64,000 bases of DNA from Wolfiporia cocos (lineage: Eukaryota; Basidiomycota; Agaricomycetes; Polyporales; Phaeolaceae): the NCBI GenBank assembly GCA_029448655.1, contig JACCLO010000013.1:992001-1056000 (forward strand), read 5' to 3'. Positions 59,380 to 64,000 of this stretch are shown one piece after another. Position 1 is the stretch's first letter; every line of letters starts with the position of its first letter. The position numbers were made by a program, and so were the translations under genes. Below the pieces are notes generated by a model that saw only the letters and a program-made list of their open reading frames with translations, was not told the origin of the DNA and did not search any database.

Positions 59380-62300
59380 TGTAGCACCGGCGATGTCAGT
59401 ATTACAAAAAACCTGAAGCTCATTTCATCGCCCACTTACAGTCTGAAGGAGGGGATTACACGAGGTGCACTCAGAGTATTTGGCTTATATACTTGTCGAA
59501 CAGCCGCCCGCACCGAGGAGTGGCTTAGGAAGTGGCGAAGTGGCACGGCATATTGATAATACAAATTACATATAGTTCTTGCAGGTACACAGACGTAGTT
59601 TACATATGACACAAATAAATACTAGAGCTTGATACATCGACATATTCCAGTTTGCTACACGTGTATACTATGAGAACTCCGGGCGAGTTCGCCAATCCTG
59701 CGGGAATTCGTGGCTATTCAATTAAATAGCAATAACGTCACTGCGATATGTGCATGGCTTCAGGAGAATAAGCGTTCAACTACGTGAGTCAACGTTTGGA
59801 AGACGAACCTAACACCACCCTGGAGTTACACTCCGTATTCTAAACAAGGGCCTGAGCCACAGTTTCCGTCAGTGTTTGTGTCTACCGTCCCGTCAGACAT
59901 CCCGCACAGTTAGGAGCGAGTGTACTTGCCTCCTTGATGCTTCGGTACTACAGCTCCAGCTGTGAGTAGCGCTATAGAGATTAATGTTGCAATAATGCTG
60001 ATGAATCGCATCGGTCTGCAGTGAAGGATTTGAGTGGCGCACTTCGTGAGGCCCCATGCAAGTTTTTATATCTGAGTAACGGGAGTCCTTGATGACCAAT
60101 CCAGGTTGTCATAGTGCTGCTGCACAGCGTACTACTAGCTGACCAGTTGAGGCTGTCAAGGTTTCAGAGGTTACGAGCAAATGGTTACAGCTGGTACTGT
60201 ACTCTGGTAACATGCTCCGTACGTCAAATACTCTTCAGCCCCAATCATTCAGAATATTCATTATGCTGAACTCTATGCAGTACAGTTGTGAGCACGGTTG
60301 CAAATGACTTGGAAGACTCACTGTTGAACGTTGATCTGTGGCACGTTTGCTCCAACGCTTGAAATCTGAAACTGTGGCTATTACACTGTGTAAGCGCCTG
60401 TCGGAGCCGCCGACGTAACCTCAGCTCGCCTGTGTGATAGACTTCGATACCGTTGCGTCGCACAGGAACCAGTCAGCTGAAACTGTGCTTCAATTCCTAG
60501 CACTGCAATTAATTAGTGCCTGTCCGATGTAATGGACATGGCATGCATACCTAAGACTCCAGCTTATAGAGACGATGCTGTGTTACTGAAGCAGCTTGAC
60601 TCAATTGTGGGCAGACACGTCAAGAAGACATCATCCTTTTGGCAGTGTCAGTAATAACGCTTTGCAACTACATCCCATTTAGGGTGCGTATCGAGTCAGA
60701 AAGATCCTGGTTGCTAGTACAGCAGCAGCGCTCATTCATGCGAGACGAAGTCGGAACCCGTACGTACACGTTTGATGAACATTGAAATCCGGTACACAGG
60801 GGCTGCGGCGGTTGACCATCTTGTCGAACGTAGTATTGATCTGTACCCCGGGGCGCGTACAGACATAGTTGAATAACATTGGCAGGTATAATTAGTACGA
60901 GGGTCATGAATCCTGTTGTGGTGCACTATATTCATGTATCTAGATCATATTCCCGCTACGTCAGTAGTGGGTTCTTATAGCGCAGACGCTTTGCACTTCG
61001 CCCGCCCGCAAGAATTACAGCGTCACGTGGAAATCATGTGAATGCAATTTGTGATCGCCTCTCTGACGACTCGATGCCCTAGGTATACCGGCCCTTATGC
61101 GTTTCGATGCACGACATGTATCTCGCGTATTTACTGTCTACTCGTGCTATTTCTTCGTACGCCCCGCGCCCCTCGTCGCACGCGGTGCGCGCTTGTGTGT
61201 GCCAATCGCATCGGATGCACGAGTCCGCCCACCCGGTAGCTCCTACATCTCCTGCGTCTATTTCCTAATAATGCCGGTCTTTTCAACACACAGCGCGCTG
61301 CATCCCCGCTTCCTATTGACCGTCGCCGCGACGACAAGCTCGGAGGACCTACCGTGAAAGGTTACAGGCACTAAGGGATAATGGGACGGGCGCTTGAATA
61401 TCGCGCACAGACTGGTTAAGCCTCCGCTGTGGGTAACAACTATGCCTTATACAAGGTTGGACTTAGTATCCGGTCACTTATGAGCACACTAGCATTTCTA
61501 CAATAGTAGGCAGAAAAAATGTTTGCGTTCACCGGGAATCCGGCATCGGTGGCGCTGGGCGTTTACGATCCATATCCTTAATCCATTCCATACTCTGCAT
61601 GCGTGCCAAAAGATTTGCGACTCACAAACGTAGCAGGTCATGCCGGAACCGGCGCTACTTCATTATTAGTTTTTGGGTGCACGACAGGCTGTCTGACTTA
61701 CAGGGTTACGTTCAGGTACAAATGGCGTCCCAAGATATCACGTGCCACCAACCTTTATCACCACATGAAACTGCCGCAAGTCGTTGGTTGATTGATATGC
61801 TGATTGGTTACAAATGCTTGCTGCAGTGTGTTTGATCCATCTGAACGGGTTGTGGTCGGTTGAAAGGACATGTGTGTTGTGGGCCTTGCAACGAAATAAG
61901 TCTTTGCGAAGTACGACTGTTTGGCTAAGTTGACGAAGCATATGGAGGATATCGCGCATTGACCTTGGTAGCCCATCCGCATATCTCTGTGGTTTCTCTG
62001 TATGTACATAAGATAGACCCAAGTCAACTCAACCAGGGGGTGTCACACCGTGACATCCACGTGCCGCAGACTAATCCGGCATGATCAGGACTTGTCTATT
62101 ACATGATATGTAAATTACAAAAACAGAGTACACGTGCTGTCCTGGGCATGAAAGGATTCAATCTATGTTACATTGTCTAGCTTGGCCGAGACACCTTCTG
62201 GGGTCACTCTACGACCATGGTCGCCGCCCAAGCTGCTTAGGAGCCAGAGAGTCCCTTGCGGTATGCATCCATAAACATCTGCGAACGCATATAGAATTTA

Positions 62301-62755
62301 TGTAAACGTCAACAATTAACTCACAATATAACGAGGCAGTATATCATACCTTTGAATGTTCGCTTTGTGGATTGTATGCTCTTAGCAATGGTCTCTCGAG
62401 ACTACATGTTGGAAGACACAATCTGTATGTCTGGGCATATATTCGATGGATAATGTCATCCTCCTAAATTGTGCGATGCTGACTAATTCGACGGGTCGGC
62501 CACATAAATAGCCACATAAGAAGGGACTGATGCACTTTATCAAAAATCGAAAACCTGAGAATCCTCAACCTTTGTGTTTGCAAGAGATCTCAGGTTTTAG
62601 ATTTTACTCAAATGGTCTTTGACCATTGTTATGTCAAATGCAAGTTGCCCACTCTGTCAAACTTGCCTCGGCGTGACAGATTTTGGTCATGTGACGTGAT
62701 TGAGTATGACTTGGGTCTATCTTATCTCTGTCGTGGATCAGACGCGAAGATGTGC
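59380..62755. other. No recognisable gene
   Basis: Scattered short open frames only. A minus frame at 60,907-60,668 looks partly coding (NVIQLCLYAPRGTDQYYVRQ) but has no family I can name. I found no short secreted ORF with repeated Kex2-type sites that would suit a peptide precursor for the neighbouring UstYa-like genes. Confidence 0.35.
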
Positions 62756-62764
62756 TATCTAGAA

Positions 62765-63475
62765 TCCATAAAGTAAGGGGAGCTCGCGCCGTAGGCGCTC
62801 GCGTGCCGCTAGCGTGTCGCTCACGTGTCGCTCGCGTTTTGCGCACATGGACGCCACGTTTGCCGCGTGGCGTCCATGCGCGTCGTTGATCCTCCTCCCA
62901 TTAGATAGGGCGCCTGCCGTCCGCGGAGTTGGCCGATGGATTCCCACGCCCGGCGCCTGCAAGGTGCGCGCGCTGTTCCTGCCCCGCACCACAGGGATTC
63001 GTGCCCCATGCCACGGGGATTCGTGCCCCATGCCACAGGGATTTGTGTCCTGTGGCATGGGGATTTTGGATTGTAAATACCCCACACCACGGGGATTTGT
63101 ACCCCGTGCCACGGGGATTCATGCCCTACACCACGGGGATTTTTGGCCCATGCCATGGAGGTTTGTGCCCCATGCCACGGGGATTCGTGCCCCATGCCAC
63201 AGGGATTTGCGTCCTGTGGCATGGGGATTTTGTAATATAAATACTCCACACCACAGGGGTCTGTACCCTGTGCCACAGGTATTTGCACCCCAATGCCACA
63301 GGGGTGAATTCCCACACCCAGAGCCTGCAAGGCATGCGTGCCAGTTACAGATTCTACAAGCAAAGCGACAACGATACCGAGCATCAGCGAGGTGGAGGAG
63401 TGGCTGAGCAGGCAGAGACTAAAATATATTCCTAAGACATAACATTTGTGGCGAAGCCACAGGTAATTAAGCTTC
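62765..63475. repeat. GC-rich repeat unit 1, with minisatellite
   Basis: Begins with GGGAGCTCGCG-type sequence, contains the minisatellite, then a conserved segment (AGCGAGGTGGAGGAGTGGCTG onward) and a perfect hairpin TGTGGCGAAGCCACA at 63,447-63,461, ending GGTAATTAAGCT. Followed directly by unit 2 in the same orientation. Confidence 0.75.
62990..63310. repeat. 22-bp minisatellite with 164-bp higher order
   Basis: Units of the type CCACGGGGATTCGTGCCCCATG repeat about a dozen times. Twice (63,033 and 63,197) the array contains a 54-bp variant with a CCACAGG...CCTGTGG hairpin, giving a 164-bp higher-order period. Confidence 0.85.
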
Positions 63476-63476
63476 T

Positions 63477-63755
63477 AAGAGTAATGGGAGCTCGCGTGGG
63501 AGCCGTCGCGTGTCGCTAGCGTGTCGCGCACGAGAATCGCACATGGCGAGCACGTTTGCCGCGTGGCGGCGCCTGTAGGGCGCCCATCGAGTGCGCGCCG
63601 GCGCCTGCAAGGCGCGCGTGCCGGTTGCAAAGGTATTACAAGCGAAGCGACGACGAGGCCGAGCGTCAGCGAGGTGGAGGAGTGGCTGAGCGGGCAGAGA
63701 TATATAATAACTCCTAGAAATACAAAATTGTGGCGAAGCCACAGGTAATTAAGCT
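63477..63755. repeat. GC-rich repeat unit 2
   Basis: Same start and 3' segment as unit 1 but without the minisatellite. Hairpin TGTGGCGAAGCCACA at 63,729-63,743 (282 bp after the one in unit 1). Contains GTGGCTGAGCGGG, which fits a pol III A-box. Confidence 0.75.
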
Positions 63756-63764
63756 AGTCATATA

Positions 63765-64000
63765 ATAAAGGGACGACCGTTGCGTGGGAACTGCCATGTG
63801 CTTTTCCATGTGTGCCACGTGCTGTCCGTCGTCCCATAGGGCTCGCGCCACCGACCCGGGAAGTTGGCCAGTGGATTCCCACGCCCAGTGCCTGCAAGGC
63901 GCATGCCGGTTGCAAAGGTGTTACAAGCGAAGCAACGACGAGGCCGAGCGTCAGCGAGGTGGAGGAGTGGCTGAGCGGGCAGAGATAAACAACAACTCCT
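63765..64000. repeat. GC-rich repeat unit 3, cut by the window end
   Basis: Shares CCCACGCCCAGTGCCTGCAA-type sequence and the GTGGAGGAGTGGCTGAGCGG segment with units 1 and 2. Runs off the window before the hairpin. Confidence 0.7.

Noticed and set aside
62821..63384. Long open frames of about 190 codons on both strands
   Set aside because: They are translations of the 22-bp minisatellite (22 is not a multiple of 3, so frames rotate) and have no protein-like composition.

Overview
The window looks like genomic DNA of a mushroom-forming basidiomycete (Agaricomycetes, probably a wood-rot type). Genes carry many short introns of about 45-60 bp with GT..AG ends and CTNAC-like branch points. The recognisable families (DUF6533, DUF6534, UstYa-like/DUF3328, BTB, Kre9/Knh1, basidiomycete seven-helix proteins) are typical of that group. 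Exon structures below were assembled by hand from splice sites and reading-frame continuity, without transcripts.

Layout. 0.9-14.3 kb holds a minus-strand cluster of DUF6533 membrane-protein copies, two of them inside a tandem duplication of about 3.4 kb. 17.4-23.6 kb is a conserved housekeeping block on the minus strand: glucosamine-6-phosphate N-acetyltransferase (GNA1), an Ase1/PRC1/MAP65 microtubule bundler, and a Kre9/Knh1-like wall protein. 23.9-24.65 kb is a LINE remnant. 25.2-31.9 kb has two more DUF6533 copies and one intact seven-helix membrane protein, all on plus. 32.4-38.1 kb and 45.5-58.1 kb are two halves of an old segmental duplication, separated by a DUF6534 gene. Copy A (32.4-38.1 kb) is decayed and loaded with small elements. 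Copy B carries a proline-iminopeptidase gene split by a 10.6-kb transposon (46,369-57,004), and its edge runs into a convergent pair of intact UstYa-like oxidase genes (57.9-59.4 kb). 62.7-64.0 kb is a GC-rich tandem repeat region with a 22-bp minisatellite.

The most striking object is the 10.6-kb element. It has nearly identical terminal inverted repeats of about 48 bp and a perfect 4-bp target duplication. Removing it with one duplication copy restores an exact 297-codon iminopeptidase reading frame. It encodes an intact 604-aa integrase-type DDE protein and a divergently transcribed intact 437-aa protein of unknown function with a SUMO-interaction-like motif. It also carries pieces of two cellular genes (ICMT-like methyltransferase, Gfo/Idh/MocA oxidoreductase) and an open BTB-domain gene. 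A 943-bp internally unrelated element with the same ends and the same kind of 4-bp duplication sits in copy A. Together they suggest a cargo-carrying integrase-driven DNA transposon family with a non-autonomous partner.

Three solo LTRs of one family (two nested), all with perfect 5-bp target duplications, differ in how far their CpGs have decayed to TpG/CpA. This fits CpG methylation-linked decay across 35.4-42.5 kb and part of the element interior.
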